Positions 34,721 to 47,204 of a DNA stretch of 64,000 nucleotides are shown here, one piece after another. Both the position numbers and the translations under genes were made by a program. Below the pieces are notes generated by a model that was not told the origin of the DNA, searched no databases, and worked only from the letters and a program-made list of their open reading frames with translations. Each line of letters opens with the position of its first letter. Positions within the stretch are counted from its first letter, which is position 1. The stretch comes from Nocardia sp. NBC_01730 (GTDB lineage Bacteria > Actinomycetota > Actinomycetes > Mycobacteriales > Mycobacteriaceae): positions 4,526,001 through 4,590,000 of the forward strand of contig NZ_CP109162.1 in assembly GCF_035920445.1 (NCBI RefSeq), written 5' to 3'.

Positions 34721-36013
34721 GTGACTTTCTGGCCAGCGCCCCATGTCGATGTCCCCGTGCACGCGACCGTGACCCTGCCCGGATCCAAATCGATCACGAA
34801 CCGGGCCCTCATCCTGGCCGCCTTGGCCGACGGACCCTCGACGATCACAGGCGCGCTGCGCAGTCGGGACACGAACCTGATGATCGCCGCGCTGTGCGCG
34901 CTCGGCGCGCGCATCGAGGGTGACGGCGACACACTGTCCGTCACCCCGGCCGCGCTGCGCGGCGGCACGGTCGACTGCGGACTCGCGGGCACCGTGATGC
35001 GCTTCCTCCCGTCGGTCGCGGCGCTGGCGTCCGGCGATGTCGCGTTCGACGGTGACGAGCAGGCCAGGATCCGCCCGCTTCGCACGATCCTCGACGCATT
35101 GCGCAGCCTCGGCGCCGACATCGACGGCGACGCGCTTCCGTTCACGGTGCACGGAACCGGCGCGCTGCGGGGCGGCACGGTGACTATCGATGCGTCCGGG
35201 TCGTCTCAGTTCGTGTCGGGCCTGTTGCTTTCGGCGGCCCGCTTCGCGGAGGGTCTCGTCGTGCACCACGACGGCAAGGCGCTGCCCTCGATGCCGCACA
35301 TCGAGATGACCGTCGAGATGCTGCGCCGCGCCGACGTGCGGGTCCAGGCGCCGGCGGACAACCGCAGGGCGCAGATCTGGACCGTCGAGCATGGTCCGAT
35401 CCGGGCGGTGGATTGGGAGGTCGAGCCGGATCTGTCCAACGCAACCCCGTTCCTTGCCGCGGCCGCGGTCACCGGCGGTGAGGTCAGCATCCCGCACTGG
35501 CCACGGTTGACCACTCAGCCGGGCGACGTGATCCGCGAGATCCTGGTGCGGATGGGCGCCGACGCGCGAATCTTCGACGGCGTCCTGACCGTGCACGGCC
35601 CCGACCGGCTCGCGGGCATCGACATCGACCTGCACGACGTGGGCGAGCTGACCCCGACCGTCGCCGCGCTGGCCGCGCTGGCCGATTCCCCGTCCTCACT
35701 GCGCGGGATCGCGCACCTGCGCGGACACGAGACCGACCGGCTGGCCGCATTGTCCACCGAGATCAACCGGCTCGGCGGTAGGGTCACCGAAACCGAGGAC
35801 GGGCTGGAGATCGTGCCCGCGGAGTTGCACGGCGGCAAGTGGCACTCCTACGCCGATCACCGGATGGCAACGGCGGGAGCAATTCTCGGCCTTCGGCTGC
35901 CCGGCATCGAGATCGAGGACATCGGGACTACCGCCAAGACGCTACCGAACTTCGTCTCACTGTGGGAGCGGATGCTCGACCCCGCGCTATCCGGCCAAGG
36001 AGGAGTGCGCTGA
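34721..36013 (+). CDS. aroA: 3-phosphoshikimate 1-carboxyvinyltransferase (EPSP synthase)
   Basis: 430 residues from GTG 34721. Family segments: [87 protein letters not shown] and [15 protein letters not shown]. The enzyme joins shikimate-3-phosphate and phosphoenolpyruvate in the chorismate pathway. Its stop overlaps the probable CTG start of rsgA (CTGA, 36010-36013), so the two form a translationally coupled pair, as Rv3227-Rv3228 do. Confidence 0.95.
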   Translation: MTFWPAPHVDVPVHATVTLPGSKSITNRALILAALADGPSTITGALRSRDTNLMIAALCALGARIEGDGDTLSVTPAALRGGTVDCGLAGTVMRFLPSVAALASGDVAFDGDEQARIRPLRTILDALRSLGADIDGDALPFTVHGTGALRGGTVTIDASGSSQFVSGLLLSAARFAEGLVVHHDGKALPSMPHIEMTVEMLRRADVRVQAPADNRRAQIWTVEHGPIRAVDWEVEPDLSNATPFLAAAAVTGGEVSIPHWPRLTTQPGDVIREILVRMGADARIFDGVLTVHGPDRLAGIDIDLHDVGELTPTVAALAALADSPSSLRGIAHLRGHETDRLAALSTEINRLGGRVTETEDGLEIVPAELHGGKWHSYADHRMATAGAILGLRLPGIEIEDIGTTAKTLPNFVSLWERMLDPALSGQGGVR

Positions 36014-37014
36014 GCCGGGCAGGACGCTCCACCGCCAGCTACGACGAATCCGACGTCCGGGTCCGTCCGGGGCGAAGTTCCCGCCCCCGCACCAAGACCC
36101 GGCCACAGCACAGCAATGCCGAAGCCGCCATGGTGGTCTCCGTCGACCGCGGCCGCTGGGGGTGTGTACTCGGTGGCGATCCGGATCGGCTGATCGTCGC
36201 CATGCGAGCAAGAGAACTCGGGCGCACTCCCATCGTGGTCGGCGACCAGGTGGATGTGGTCGGCGACCTGTCCGGAAAGCCGGACACCCTTGCCCGCATC
36301 GTGCGGGTCGCCGACCGTCGAACGGTATTGCGCCGCACCGCCGACGACACCGATCCGTTCGAGCGGATCGTGGTGGGCAATGCCGAAAAACTGTTCATCG
36401 TGGTCGCCCTGGCCGACCCGCCGCCGCGCACCGGTTTCGTCGAGCGCGCGATGGTCGCGGCGTATGCTGGTGGACTGCAGCCGATCCTGTGCCTGACCAA
36501 GCACGACTTGGCCGCCGACTCCGAATTCGCCTCGTCTTTCGATGATCTGGATCTCATCATCATCTACGGCGGCGTCGACGACCCGCTGGAGCCGGTGCTT
36601 GAACTGCTCGACGGCAGGCTAACCGCCCTGATCGGGCATTCTGGTGTCGGCAAGTCGACGTTGGTGAATCGTCTTGTGCCGGAAGCAGATCGGGCGGTAG
36701 GCGAGGTTTCCGGCGTCGGTAAGGGCAAACACACCTCCACACAGTCGGTGGCCATCCCCCTTCCCGATGGCGGCTGGGTCATCGACACCCCGGGCGTCCG
36801 CTCCTTCGGCTTGGCCCACATCACCCCCGACGACGTCATCGCCGCCTTCGACGATCTGGCCGCCGCCATCGAGGATTGCCCTCGCGGCTGCACCCACCTC
36901 GGGCCACCGGCCGACCCCGAATGTGCCCTCGACAACCTCCCCGGCAGGGAACGGCGGGTTGCCGCCATCCGCATGTTGCTGAACGCCCTCATCTCCAACG
37001 AGAGCTGGTCCTGA
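36010..37014 (+). CDS. rsgA: Ribosome small subunit GTPase RsgA
   Basis: 334 residues if read from CTG 36010. An N-terminal OB region ([34 protein letters not shown]) precedes the permuted GTPase domain: G4 LCLTKHD first, then G1 [10 protein letters not shown], and G3 DTPG. The zinc-binding end is [18 protein letters not shown]. It matures the 30S subunit. No ATG or GTG lies between the aroA stop and position 36130, yet the conserved YDESDVR segment is before 36130. CTG 36010, with AGGAG 4 bases upstream, is therefore the likely start; a GTG at about 35962 inside aroA is the alternative. Confidence 0.93.
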   Translation: MSRAGRSTASYDESDVRVRPGRSSRPRTKTRPQHSNAEAAMVVSVDRGRWGCVLGGDPDRLIVAMRARELGRTPIVVGDQVDVVGDLSGKPDTLARIVRVADRRTVLRRTADDTDPFERIVVGNAEKLFIVVALADPPPRTGFVERAMVAAYAGGLQPILCLTKHDLAADSEFASSFDDLDLIIIYGGVDDPLEPVLELLDGRLTALIGHSGVGKSTLVNRLVPEADRAVGEVSGVGKGKHTSTQSVAIPLPDGGWVIDTPGVRSFGLAHITPDDVIAAFDDLAAAIEDCPRGCTHLGPPADPECALDNLPGRERRVAAIRMLLNALISNESWS

Positions 37015-37140
37015 CCATCGCGGGTCGACCGAGAGCAAGCGGCCTGATGCCCGTCGGGTTGTCCCGGCGCGAAAGGCCATTCCTCGAACCACGTGCAGCG
37101 TCCGTCGCTGGACTATGTTGACGTAATGATTGCGTCGATA

Positions 37141-37177
37141 TCACGAAGGCGCCCAGGAACCCTGGACGCCTTCGTGA
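37141..37177. terminator. Bidirectional terminator between rsgA and secA
   Basis: TCACGAAGGCG (37141-37151) and CGCCTTCGTGA (37167-37177) form a perfect 11-bp stem; CCCAGG and CCTGG add a smaller stem in its loop. It lies between convergent stops (37014 and 37187). Confidence 0.75.
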
Positions 37178-37186
37178 TTCAGCTGA

Positions 37187-40051
<2,865 letters not shown>

Positions 40052-40713
40052 GGGTCTCGTCAGTCCTCTGGTCGGTGGTTCTATCGTGTCGTCGGCCCCC
40101 GGGCCGGTGCGGGCCCACGCGGTGGCGCGGAATCCGCGGCTTGCTTCATGGTAATGCGGCATCCATGGTAGGCGCCGACGAGCAGCGACGTGCCGCCTCC
40201 CATGTCGTCAGGGCCCCCTGACGCGCGCGTTGTCTTCCACAGTACGCGCGGCTGGCGGGTCGATTCCGCCCGCGAACGCGCTCCACGCACGACACCCGAT
40301 CAATGCTCGGCCACCGGACGGACCCGTTGCGCCGCGCCTGCCAGCACAGCGAACTATCGGCGAATTCATTGGCGCCGAAGCTGTTTCACGAAGATCCCGA
40401 CGATACAAGACGTCCGCGCGGCGCGCCCATTTCCGCGTGGGCTGCCGTGACGGAATCGCTGACACGATGACCTGGCTCTCGGTCGACGTCGCGGCGGTCC
40501 GACACGCTGAGCGACCGAACGCCCCGTCGACCGTGCATCCCTGCCCCCGCTGTGATCGAATCGAGTTCCCTACCACCCGGAGGGTCGAGGGGGCACACCG
40601 ATTTCACCGGATATGCCACAACGGGGCGAGGCAACCGTTGTCGCGGCAGCACAATAGGCAGGGACGGCATCGGGAAAACAGGGACGGCATCGGGAAAAGG
40701 AGCACCGGGCAGC
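40052..40713. other. Divergent region between secA and the WS/DGAT gene
   Basis: 662 bases. It contains a short palindrome TCAGGG-CC-CCCTGA (40208-40221) and, just before the WS/DGAT start, a tandem duplication of 20 bp (40659-40698). ORFs that cross it have no protein-like character. No gene supported. Confidence 0.5.
40659..40698 (+). repeat. Perfect 20-bp tandem duplication before the WS/DGAT start
   Basis: CAGGGACGGCATCGGGAAAA occurs twice head to tail (40659-40678 and 40679-40698). The second copy runs into AAAAGGAG, the ribosome binding site of the gene starting at 40714. Confidence 0.9.
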
Positions 40714-42135
40714 GTGATCACGAGACTGACGCCGCAGGACGCGTCGTTCTACCGGCTCGAGTCGAGCAGCAATCCGATCCACATCGGCTCCCTCGCGATC
40801 GTCCGGAACACCGACTCCGGCGCAGGCTCCACTGCGCCGATCCTGAACTACGACCGGCTGGTCGACCTGGTCGAAGGCAGGCTCCCGCTGGTGCCGAGGT
40901 ACCGGCGCAGGGTGCGGGAGATCCCGCTGTCGCTCGGACGGCCGGTCTGGGTCGAGGACAGCCGCTTCGACATCACCTACCACATCCGACGCTCGGCGCT
41001 GCCTGCTCCTGGCACCGATCAGCAGCTGTACGAACTGGTCGCCCGGCTCGCCTCCCACCCCCTGGATCAGAGCAGGCCGCTGTGGGAGATGTATCTGATC
41101 GAAGGTCTGGCCGACGACCGCTGTGCGATCTTCACCAAGTCGCACTCGGCACTCGTGGATGGAGATACCGCGCTGGAGATCGGCCACGTGATCCTCGATG
41201 CCGGACCCGCACCGCGCGAGCTGGCCGACGACGCCTGGATCGCGCCGCGCGAACCCAGCGACGTCGAACTGCTGGTCGGCGCGCTGGCCGACCTCGCGGC
41301 GCAGCCACGCAAGGCGCTGGAGGTCGCCCGCGACGCGACCGCGAGCGCGTTCGCGGTGGTCGGCACGGCGGGCAAGGCGGTGGACTCGGTGGTGTCGGCG
41401 GTGCGGGCCGCGGCGACCGGCGCGCCGGACAGCCCGCTGAACGGCCCTACCTCCCGCAGCCGTCGCTTCGACGTGGTACGCACCGACCTGGAGGGCTACC
41501 GCACGATCCGCACCCGATTCGACTGCTCGACCAACGACGCGATCCTCGCGGTGGTCACCGGCGCGCTGCGCAACTGGCTGCTGTCGCGCGGCGAGGCGCT
41601 CACCGAGTCGACCACGCTGCGAGCGGTCGTACCCATGTCGGTCTATGTCGAAGGGAACGGTGGGGATCGGCTGAAGCCGGCGGGCGAGGTGTCGTCGTTC
41701 CTGATCGATCTTCCGGTCGGCGAGCCGAATCCGGTGATGCGCCTGTCGCACATCTCGCACGCCACCGAACTCAATGGCAGACACCAACGCGGCGTCCGCG
41801 CGCGCACCCTCGTTCATCTGGCCGGGTTCGCTCCGGCCAGCCTGCATGCGATGAGCGTGCGCGCGGCGAGTACGTTCGCAGAGCACACGTTCAACTTGGT
41901 GATCACCAACGCGCCGGGTCCGCAGACGCCGATGTTCATCGGCGGCGCGCGGATGCTGGAGATGTACCCGGTGGCGCCACTGCTGCGCAACCAGGCGTCG
42001 AGCATCGGGATCACGTCCTACGACGGATGCGTTTTCTTCGGACTCAACGCCGACCGCGACGCGATGGCCGACATCGGCGTGCTCGCCGCGTCGGTGCGCG
42101 ATTCCATGGAGGAGATGCTCGGTGCCTGCGTCTGA
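40714..42135 (+). CDS. Wax ester synthase/diacylglycerol acyltransferase (WS/DGAT) family protein
   Basis: 473 residues from GTG 40714. N-terminal LTPQDASFYRLESSSNPIHIGSLAI and RPLWEMYLIEGL, and the C-terminal NAPGPQTPMFIGGARMLEMYPV-APL block are those of Tgs-type acyltransferases making triacylglycerol or wax esters. The catalytic HHxxxDG motif reads HSALVDG here (His144, Ser145, Asp149): the second His, thought to be the catalytic base, is replaced. Activity is therefore uncertain. Position agrees with Rv3233c-Rv3234c. It overlaps the next gene by 14 bases. Confidence 0.88.
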   Translation: MITRLTPQDASFYRLESSSNPIHIGSLAIVRNTDSGAGSTAPILNYDRLVDLVEGRLPLVPRYRRRVREIPLSLGRPVWVEDSRFDITYHIRRSALPAPGTDQQLYELVARLASHPLDQSRPLWEMYLIEGLADDRCAIFTKSHSALVDGDTALEIGHVILDAGPAPRELADDAWIAPREPSDVELLVGALADLAAQPRKALEVARDATASAFAVVGTAGKAVDSVVSAVRAAATGAPDSPLNGPTSRSRRFDVVRTDLEGYRTIRTRFDCSTNDAILAVVTGALRNWLLSRGEALTESTTLRAVVPMSVYVEGNGGDRLKPAGEVSSFLIDLPVGEPNPVMRLSHISHATELNGRHQRGVRARTLVHLAGFAPASLHAMSVRAASTFAEHTFNLVITNAPGPQTPMFIGGARMLEMYPVAPLLRNQASSIGITSYDGCVFFGLNADRDAMADIGVLAASVRDSMEEMLGACV

Positions 42136-42712
42136 TCAGAAGAAGCTACGGGTCTACATCCCGGCGACGGTGCCGATGCTGCGCGAACTGGTCGCGAACC
42201 GGGAGCTGGCCCCCATCGGCGGCACCGCGTTCGCGGTCACCCCCGCGCTGCGCGAGGCATACGCCTCCGGCGACGACGAAGAACTCGGCGAGGTGGCCAT
42301 CGGCGAGGCCGCCCGCGCGTCGCTGCGCCTGCTCGCCGCCGAGCGCGAGCAGATCGCCGAGTCCGAAGAGCACCCAGCGAACCCAGCGCCGGACGACGCC
42401 GCCGCTCCGGTCGCCTCCGGCAGCCCGGTCTATCGGCGCGCGGTGATCGCCGCCGACGTGACCGGCGCGAAGCTGCGGCCCGATCTCGACGACGCGGTCG
42501 TGCGCTTGGCGGGTCCGATCGGCTATCAGCAGATCGCCTCGGTGCACGTCGACTTGGCGGACGCGGAGCCAGAGGTGGCCAAGGCGGTCGACGTGATCGA
42601 TGCGGCCGATCTCGGTGACACCGACGCCGAGTTCGTGCTCGGCGACGCCGAGGACCACCAGCTGGCCTGGTACGCCGCGCAGGAGCTGCCATTCCTGCTC
42701 GAACTGCTCTGA
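42122..42712 (+). CDS. DUF6912-type conserved protein (Rv3231c-like)
   Basis: 196 residues from GTG 42122, 14 bases inside the end of the WS/DGAT gene. It begins with KKLRVYIPATVPMLRELVANRELAPIGGTAFAVTPALREAY, a segment typical of this actinobacterial family of unknown function, and ends DHQLAWYAAQELPFLLELL. It is acidic, Ala-rich and without membrane segments. By position between secA-side genes and the desaturase reductase it corresponds to Rv3231c. Confidence 0.75.
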   Translation: MPASDQKKLRVYIPATVPMLRELVANRELAPIGGTAFAVTPALREAYASGDDEELGEVAIGEAARASLRLLAAEREQIAESEEHPANPAPDDAAAPVASGSPVYRRAVIAADVTGAKLRPDLDDAVVRLAGPIGYQQIASVHVDLADAEPEVAKAVDVIDAADLGDTDAEFVLGDAEDHQLAWYAAQELPFLLELL

Positions 42713-42854
42713 ATTTGCATCGTCCGCGCCGCAGAGTGTCGGAGCGAGGGCGTTCGCCCTGGCTTGCCCACCACATGAACCTACGATGCCGTAACCTGGC
42801 AGGCGAGGTGGCGTCCGATCGGCGCATCCGACGACAAGGAGACGAACGGCAGCG

Positions 42855-44012
42855 ATGGGTTCGAAAAGAGGGGGATTCTCGGTGCGGGGCGTCCGCGAGT
42901 GGCTGGAGGCGCCTGCCGCGAGTGTCGCCGAGCGCGGCGGCAGGCTGAACGTCTTGCGCGGCGCCGTGGCCCGGGTGACTACCCCGCTGCTGCCGGATGA
43001 CTACCTGCACCTGGCCAACCCGCTGTGGTCGGCACGCGAGCTGCGCGGGCGCATCGTCGAGGTACGCAAGGAAACCGCGGACTCCGCGACACTGGTGATC
43101 AAACCGGGCTGGGGCTTCGACTTCAAATACCAGCCCGGTCAGTACATCGGGATCGGCATCCTGGTCGACGGCCGCTGGCATTGGCGCTCATACTCGCTGA
43201 CCTGCCCCCCGAACTGGACCGAGCCCGGACACGGCGGCAAGCGACTGATCTCGATCGCCGTCAAGGCGATGCCGGAAGGCTTCCTGTCCAGCCACCTGGT
43301 CAGCGGCGTTCCGGTCGGCACCGTCGTCCGGCTCGCCGCGCCACAGGGCGGCTTCGTGCTGCCCTACCCCCCACCGGAGAAGGTGTTGTTCCTCACCGCG
43401 GGCAGCGGCATCACCCCGGTCATGTCGATGCTGCGCGCGATGGACCGCCGTGAACTGGTCACCGACGTGCTGCACCTGCATTCCGCGCGCACCGCCGACG
43501 ACGTGATGTTCGGCGCGGAACTGCGCGCGCTGCACGATCGGAATCCTAGTTTCCGCTCGCACCTGCATCTCACCGGCGAGCATGGCAAGTTCGCACTCGC
43601 CGACCTCGACTCGAAGTTTCCCGACTGGCGGGAGCGACACACCTGGGCGTGCGGCCCCGCGGCGATGCTCGACGAGATCGACGACCATTGGCGAGACGTC
43701 GGCCGATCCGACCGGCTGCACGTGGAGCGATTCGAGATCGAGCGCTCAGCGGTCGGCGAGGGCGGCACAGTCACGTTCGGCAAGTCCGGGCGCACCACCG
43801 AGGTGGATGGCGCGACCAGCCTGCTGGAGGCAGGCGAGTCCGTCGGGGTACGGATGCCGTTCGGCTGCCGGATGGGAATCTGCCAGACCTGTGTGGTCAC
43901 CGTGAATTCCGGTTACGTGCGCGATCTGCGCAACGGAGACGAGCACCGCGAGGGCGACAAGGTGCAGACCTGCATCTCGGCTGCCGCAGGCGACTGCACC
44001 CTGGACGTGTAG
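42855..44012 (+). CDS. Ferredoxin reductase with plant-type [2Fe-2S] domain, desaturase partner (Rv3230c-like)
   Basis: 385 residues from ATG 42855, with AAGGAG upstream. FAD-binding [12 protein letters not shown] (R-x-Y-S-L), NAD(P)-binding [20 protein letters not shown], and the C-terminal [2Fe-2S] domain with [13 protein letters not shown] and a later VQTCIS supplying the four Cys. In M. tuberculosis Rv3230c passes electrons from NADPH to the stearoyl-CoA desaturase DesA3; here the desaturase follows 45 bases downstream. Confidence 0.93.
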   Translation: MGSKRGGFSVRGVREWLEAPAASVAERGGRLNVLRGAVARVTTPLLPDDYLHLANPLWSARELRGRIVEVRKETADSATLVIKPGWGFDFKYQPGQYIGIGILVDGRWHWRSYSLTCPPNWTEPGHGGKRLISIAVKAMPEGFLSSHLVSGVPVGTVVRLAAPQGGFVLPYPPPEKVLFLTAGSGITPVMSMLRAMDRRELVTDVLHLHSARTADDVMFGAELRALHDRNPSFRSHLHLTGEHGKFALADLDSKFPDWRERHTWACGPAAMLDEIDDHWRDVGRSDRLHVERFEIERSAVGEGGTVTFGKSGRTTEVDGATSLLEAGESVGVRMPFGCRMGICQTCVVTVNSGYVRDLRNGDEHREGDKVQTCISAAAGDCTLDV

Positions 44013-44057
44013 TCCGGCAGGTACCCTCGATCTAGTTCGAGTAGGGAAAGGACCCCG

Positions 44058-45521
44058 GTGGCCATCACCGACATCAAGACGTTCGCCCACCTCACGGCGG
44101 CCGACATCGAGACGCTGGGGCAGGAGCTCGATTCGATCCGGCGCTCGGTGGAGTTGTCCCGCGGTGCGCGCGACGCGAGGTACATCCGACGCTCGATCGC
44201 GGCCCAGCGCGGTCTCGAAGTGGCGGGCCGCGCCGTGCTGTTCGGCAGCCGCAACCGCTGGGCCTGGCTGACGGGCACCGTGCTGCTCTCGGTCGCCAAG
44301 ATCATCGAGAACATGGAGCTCGGGCACAACGTCAGCCACGGGCAATGGGACTGGATGAACGATCCGGAGATCCATTCCAGCTCCTGGGAATGGGACATGA
44401 CAGGCCCCTCGTCGCAGTGGCGCCGCGCACACAACTACTCCCACCACACCTACACCAACGTCCTCGGCAAGGACGAGGACCTCGGCTTCGGCATCATGCG
44501 GATGACCCGCGACGAGCAGTGGAAGCCGATCCACCTGATGCAGCCTCTGGCGAACCTGCTGCTGGCAACCACCTTCGAGTGGGGCATCGCACTGCACGAC
44601 TTGAGCATCGAGAAAGAGCTGGCCGACACCCCGCCCCGCGAGCTCATGTCGCAGCCGAACCGGGACTTCGCCCGTAAGATCTCCCGGCAGGTGGCCAAGG
44701 ACTTCCTGATCTACCCTGCGCTTACCGGACCGGCCTTCAAGCAGACCCTGAAGGCGAACGCACTGGCCAACCTGGTGCGCAACCTGTGGGCGTACGCGGT
44801 GATCTTCTGCGGCCACTTCCCCGACGGCGCGGAGAAGTTCACCATCGAACAGCTCGAGAACGAGACCAGCGCAGAGTGGTACCTGCGCCAGATGCTGGGC
44901 AGCGCCAACTTCAAGGCCGGGCCTGCCATGGCGTTCATGAGCGGCAACCTCTGCTACCAGATCGAGCATCACCTGTTCCCCGATCTGCCGAGTAACCGGT
45001 ACCCGGAGATCGCGGCGCGGGTGCGCGAGCTGTGCGACAAATACGACCTTCCTTACACCACCGGCTCGCTGGGCAAGCAGTATCTGCTCGCGTTCCGCAC
45101 CATCCACAAGCTCGCGCTGCCGGACCGCTTCCTGAAGGCGACCGCCGACAATGCCCCGGAGACCTCCTCAGAACGCAAGTTCGCCGGCATCACCCTGCCG
45201 TCGATCGGCACCGGGTGGGATCTGACGCTGCCGGGCGCGGAGTCCACGCATTGGCTGCGCATCGATCCGGAAACCGGCAAACGGCGCGGTCTGCGCTCGG
45301 CGCTGCATGAGGCGAAGGTTGTGCTCAAGGAGAAGGCGCGGCAGGAGAAGGAGCTGCTGCGCGAGGCCAAGGCGGCGTTGCGGGAGAAGGCCAAGCACGA
45401 GCAGGAGATGCTGCGTGAGGCCACACTCGCGCTGCAGGAGCGTGCCCGTCACGAGCAGGCGGCGCTGCGCAGGAAAGCCGTGCGGGACAAGCCTTTTCGC
45501 TTCGGCCGTAGGCGGCGTTGA
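44058..45521 (+). CDS. desA3: Membrane acyl-CoA desaturase, DesA3-like, with C-terminal repeat extension
   Basis: 487 residues from GTG 44058. Three His boxes: HNVSH (His90, His94), HNYSHH (125-130) and QIEHHLFPDLPSNRY (about 305). These bind the di-iron centre; hydrophobic helices lie between. It introduces a delta-9 double bond into stearoyl-CoA. Unlike its neighbour at 45616 it has a C-terminal extension of about 70 residues. This consists of three 18-residue charged helical repeats (416-469, LREAKAALREKAKHEQEM type) and an Arg-rich end (RFGRRRR). In M. tuberculosis the C-terminus of DesA3 controls its turnover, so the extension may be regulatory. Confidence 0.92.
   Translation: MAITDIKTFAHLTAADIETLGQELDSIRRSVELSRGARDARYIRRSIAAQRGLEVAGRAVLFGSRNRWAWLTGTVLLSVAKIIENMELGHNVSHGQWDWMNDPEIHSSSWEWDMTGPSSQWRRAHNYSHHTYTNVLGKDEDLGFGIMRMTRDEQWKPIHLMQPLANLLLATTFEWGIALHDLSIEKELADTPPRELMSQPNRDFARKISRQVAKDFLIYPALTGPAFKQTLKANALANLVRNLWAYAVIFCGHFPDGAEKFTIEQLENETSAEWYLRQMLGSANFKAGPAMAFMSGNLCYQIEHHLFPDLPSNRYPEIAARVRELCDKYDLPYTTGSLGKQYLLAFRTIHKLALPDRFLKATADNAPETSSERKFAGITLPSIGTGWDLTLPGAESTHWLRIDPETGKRRGLRSALHEAKVVLKEKARQEKELLREAKAALREKAKHEQEMLREATLALQERARHEQAALRRKAVRDKPFRFGRRRR
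45303..45464 (+). repeat. Threefold 54-bp coding repeat in the desaturase gene
   Basis: Three degenerate units of 18 codons with the pattern L-R-E-A-x-x-x-L-x-E-K/R-A-R/K-H/Q-E-Q/K. The predicted product is a long amphipathic charged helix. Confidence 0.75.
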
Positions 45522-45578
45522 CATATCCGGTCGCTGATCACAAGAGCGCATCCGACCCAGTTGTGACGACTTCCTCAC

Positions 45579-45610
45579 AACTTACGGTCTCGTAACTTAC
45601 GGTATAGTAA
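45579..45610 (+). promoter_or_regulatory. Operator region of the second desaturase gene
   Basis: AACTTACGGT occurs twice, 15 bases apart (45579 and 45594). The second copy continues as ACTTAC-GGTATA-GTAACC, resembling half of the perfect inverted repeat AACTTAC-N6-GTAAGTT before the thiolase gene (48755-48774). It ends 6 bases before the ATG, so a bound repressor would block transcription or initiation. Confidence 0.6.
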
Positions 45611-45615
45611 CCGGC

Positions 45616-46860
45616 ATGGCCATCTCGGATGTCAAGGAATACGCGCACCTGACCGAGGCCGATGTGGAAGCACTCGGCACGGAGTTCGACGCGATCCGGC
45701 GAGAAATCGAGGCCTCGCGCGGCGAGCGCGACGCGAAGTACATCCGCAACGTCATCCGGCTCCAGCGCGCGCTCGAGATCAGCGGCCGCGCCGTACTGTT
45801 CGGCAGCTTCCTGCCGCCCGCATGGCTGACCGGCGTCGCCCTGCTGAGCACCGCCAAGATCATCGAGAACATGGAGATCGGGCACAACGTCATGCACGGG
45901 CAGTGGGACTGGATGAACGATCCGGAGATCCACTCCAGCTCATGGGAATGGGACAACACGGGTGCGTCCAAACATTGGAAGCACACGCACAACTACCTGC
46001 ACCACAAGTACACCAACGTGCTCGGCATGGACGACGACATCGGCTACGGCCTGCTGCGGGTAACCCGCGATCAGCGGTGGAAGCCGTTCAACCTGGGCAA
46101 CCCGCTCTACAACCTGGTGCTGCAGCTGTTCTTCGAATACGGCGTGGCAATCCAGCACCTGGAGCTGGGCAAACTGGCCGCGGGCCGATTCAAGCCGGGT
46201 ACCCCGGAACGGGCCGAGTTCGAACGCAAGCGCGGCGAGGCGCTCACCAAAATGGGCAAGCAGGTCCTCAAGGACTACGTGGTCTTCCCCGCGCTCACCG
46301 GGCCCGCGTTCTTCTCCACGCTGACCGCCAATCTGGCCGCCAACGCGATCCGCAACGTGTGGTCCAACGCGGTGATCTTCTGTGGCCATTTCCCGGACGG
46401 CGCGGAGAAGTTCACCAAGGCCGACATCGACGGCGAGACGCACGGCCAGTGGTACCTGCGTCAGATGCTGGGCAGCGCCAACATCTCCGGTGGGCCGGTC
46501 ACGCATTTCATGACCGGCAACCTCAGCCATCAGATCGAGCACCATCTGTTCCCGGACCTGCCGAGCAACCGGTACGCCGACATCGCCGTGCGGGTGCGCG
46601 AGCTGGCCGAGAAGTACGACCTGCCCTACACCACCGGTTCGCTCCCGGTGCAGTACTTCAAGGCGTGGCGGACCATCCTCAAGCTGGCGTTGCCGAACAA
46701 ATACCTGCGCGCCACCGTCGACGACGCGCCCGAAACAGCCTCGGAGCGCAAGTTCGGTGGTAAGACCACAGCGACCGTCGACCCGGTGACCGGGAAGCGC
46801 CGGGGTCTGCGCACCGCGATCGCCAAGGGGCGACGCCGGATCACGCGTCGCCCGGTCTGA
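45616..46860 (+). CDS. Membrane acyl-CoA desaturase, second DesA3-like paralogue
   Basis: 414 residues from ATG 45616. His boxes are HNVMHGQWDWM, HNYLHHKYTN and QIEHHLFPDLPSNRY. It is strongly similar to the preceding desaturase over the catalytic part but ends soon after the common GKRRGLRTA segment, with a basic tail (KGRRRITRRPV) and without the charged repeats. It has its own operator and so appears to be regulated apart from the first copy. Confidence 0.92.
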   Translation: MAISDVKEYAHLTEADVEALGTEFDAIRREIEASRGERDAKYIRNVIRLQRALEISGRAVLFGSFLPPAWLTGVALLSTAKIIENMEIGHNVMHGQWDWMNDPEIHSSSWEWDNTGASKHWKHTHNYLHHKYTNVLGMDDDIGYGLLRVTRDQRWKPFNLGNPLYNLVLQLFFEYGVAIQHLELGKLAAGRFKPGTPERAEFERKRGEALTKMGKQVLKDYVVFPALTGPAFFSTLTANLAANAIRNVWSNAVIFCGHFPDGAEKFTKADIDGETHGQWYLRQMLGSANISGGPVTHFMTGNLSHQIEHHLFPDLPSNRYADIAVRVRELAEKYDLPYTTGSLPVQYFKAWRTILKLALPNKYLRATVDDAPETASERKFGGKTTATVDPVTGKRRGLRTAIAKGRRRITRRPV

Positions 46861-46934
46861 TCAGTTCGACAGCGCACACGCGTCATTCCGCCGACTGCGC
46901 CCGCCCACCAAACACAGCTGGCTGACCGAGGCCC

Positions 46935-47012
46935 GTGTGTACTGATGTTCTGAGCGTCTACGAAGCCATCCAGCGGCGCCGCGACGTGCGCGCGGAGTTC
47001 ACCGGGAAGCTC
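46935..47012 (+). pseudogene. N-terminal remnant of a BluB/nitroreductase-like gene
   Basis: From GTG 46935 the translation contains VLSVYEAIQRRRDVRAEFTG, which matches the start of BluB-type 5,6-dimethylbenzimidazole synthases (V-Y-x-A-I-x-x-R-R-D-x-R). The likeness stops after about 26 residues. The frame stays open into unrelated sequence up to 47381. Confidence 0.5.
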
Positions 47013-47204
47013 GGCGGTTCTCGCGGTGGCGATAGTGGTCCGGCTCGTCTGAAGGCCGAGATGCTGGAGCGGCACTGGCTCGACGGAGTCGAGGTCGACG
47101 ATGCGGGCAAAGTGAGTCGTTCGTGGTTCAATTACCGGCAGAGTGGGTACGCCTCAGGCGAAACTGCTTCGGACGCAGGGTTCTTCGTTCAGGAGGTTTG
47201 TGCA

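Noticed and set aside
40230..42446. A 738-codon plus-strand frame over the WS/DGAT gene
   Set aside because: Overlaps the well-supported WS/DGAT reading frame in another phase and consists of Arg/Ala-rich sequence.
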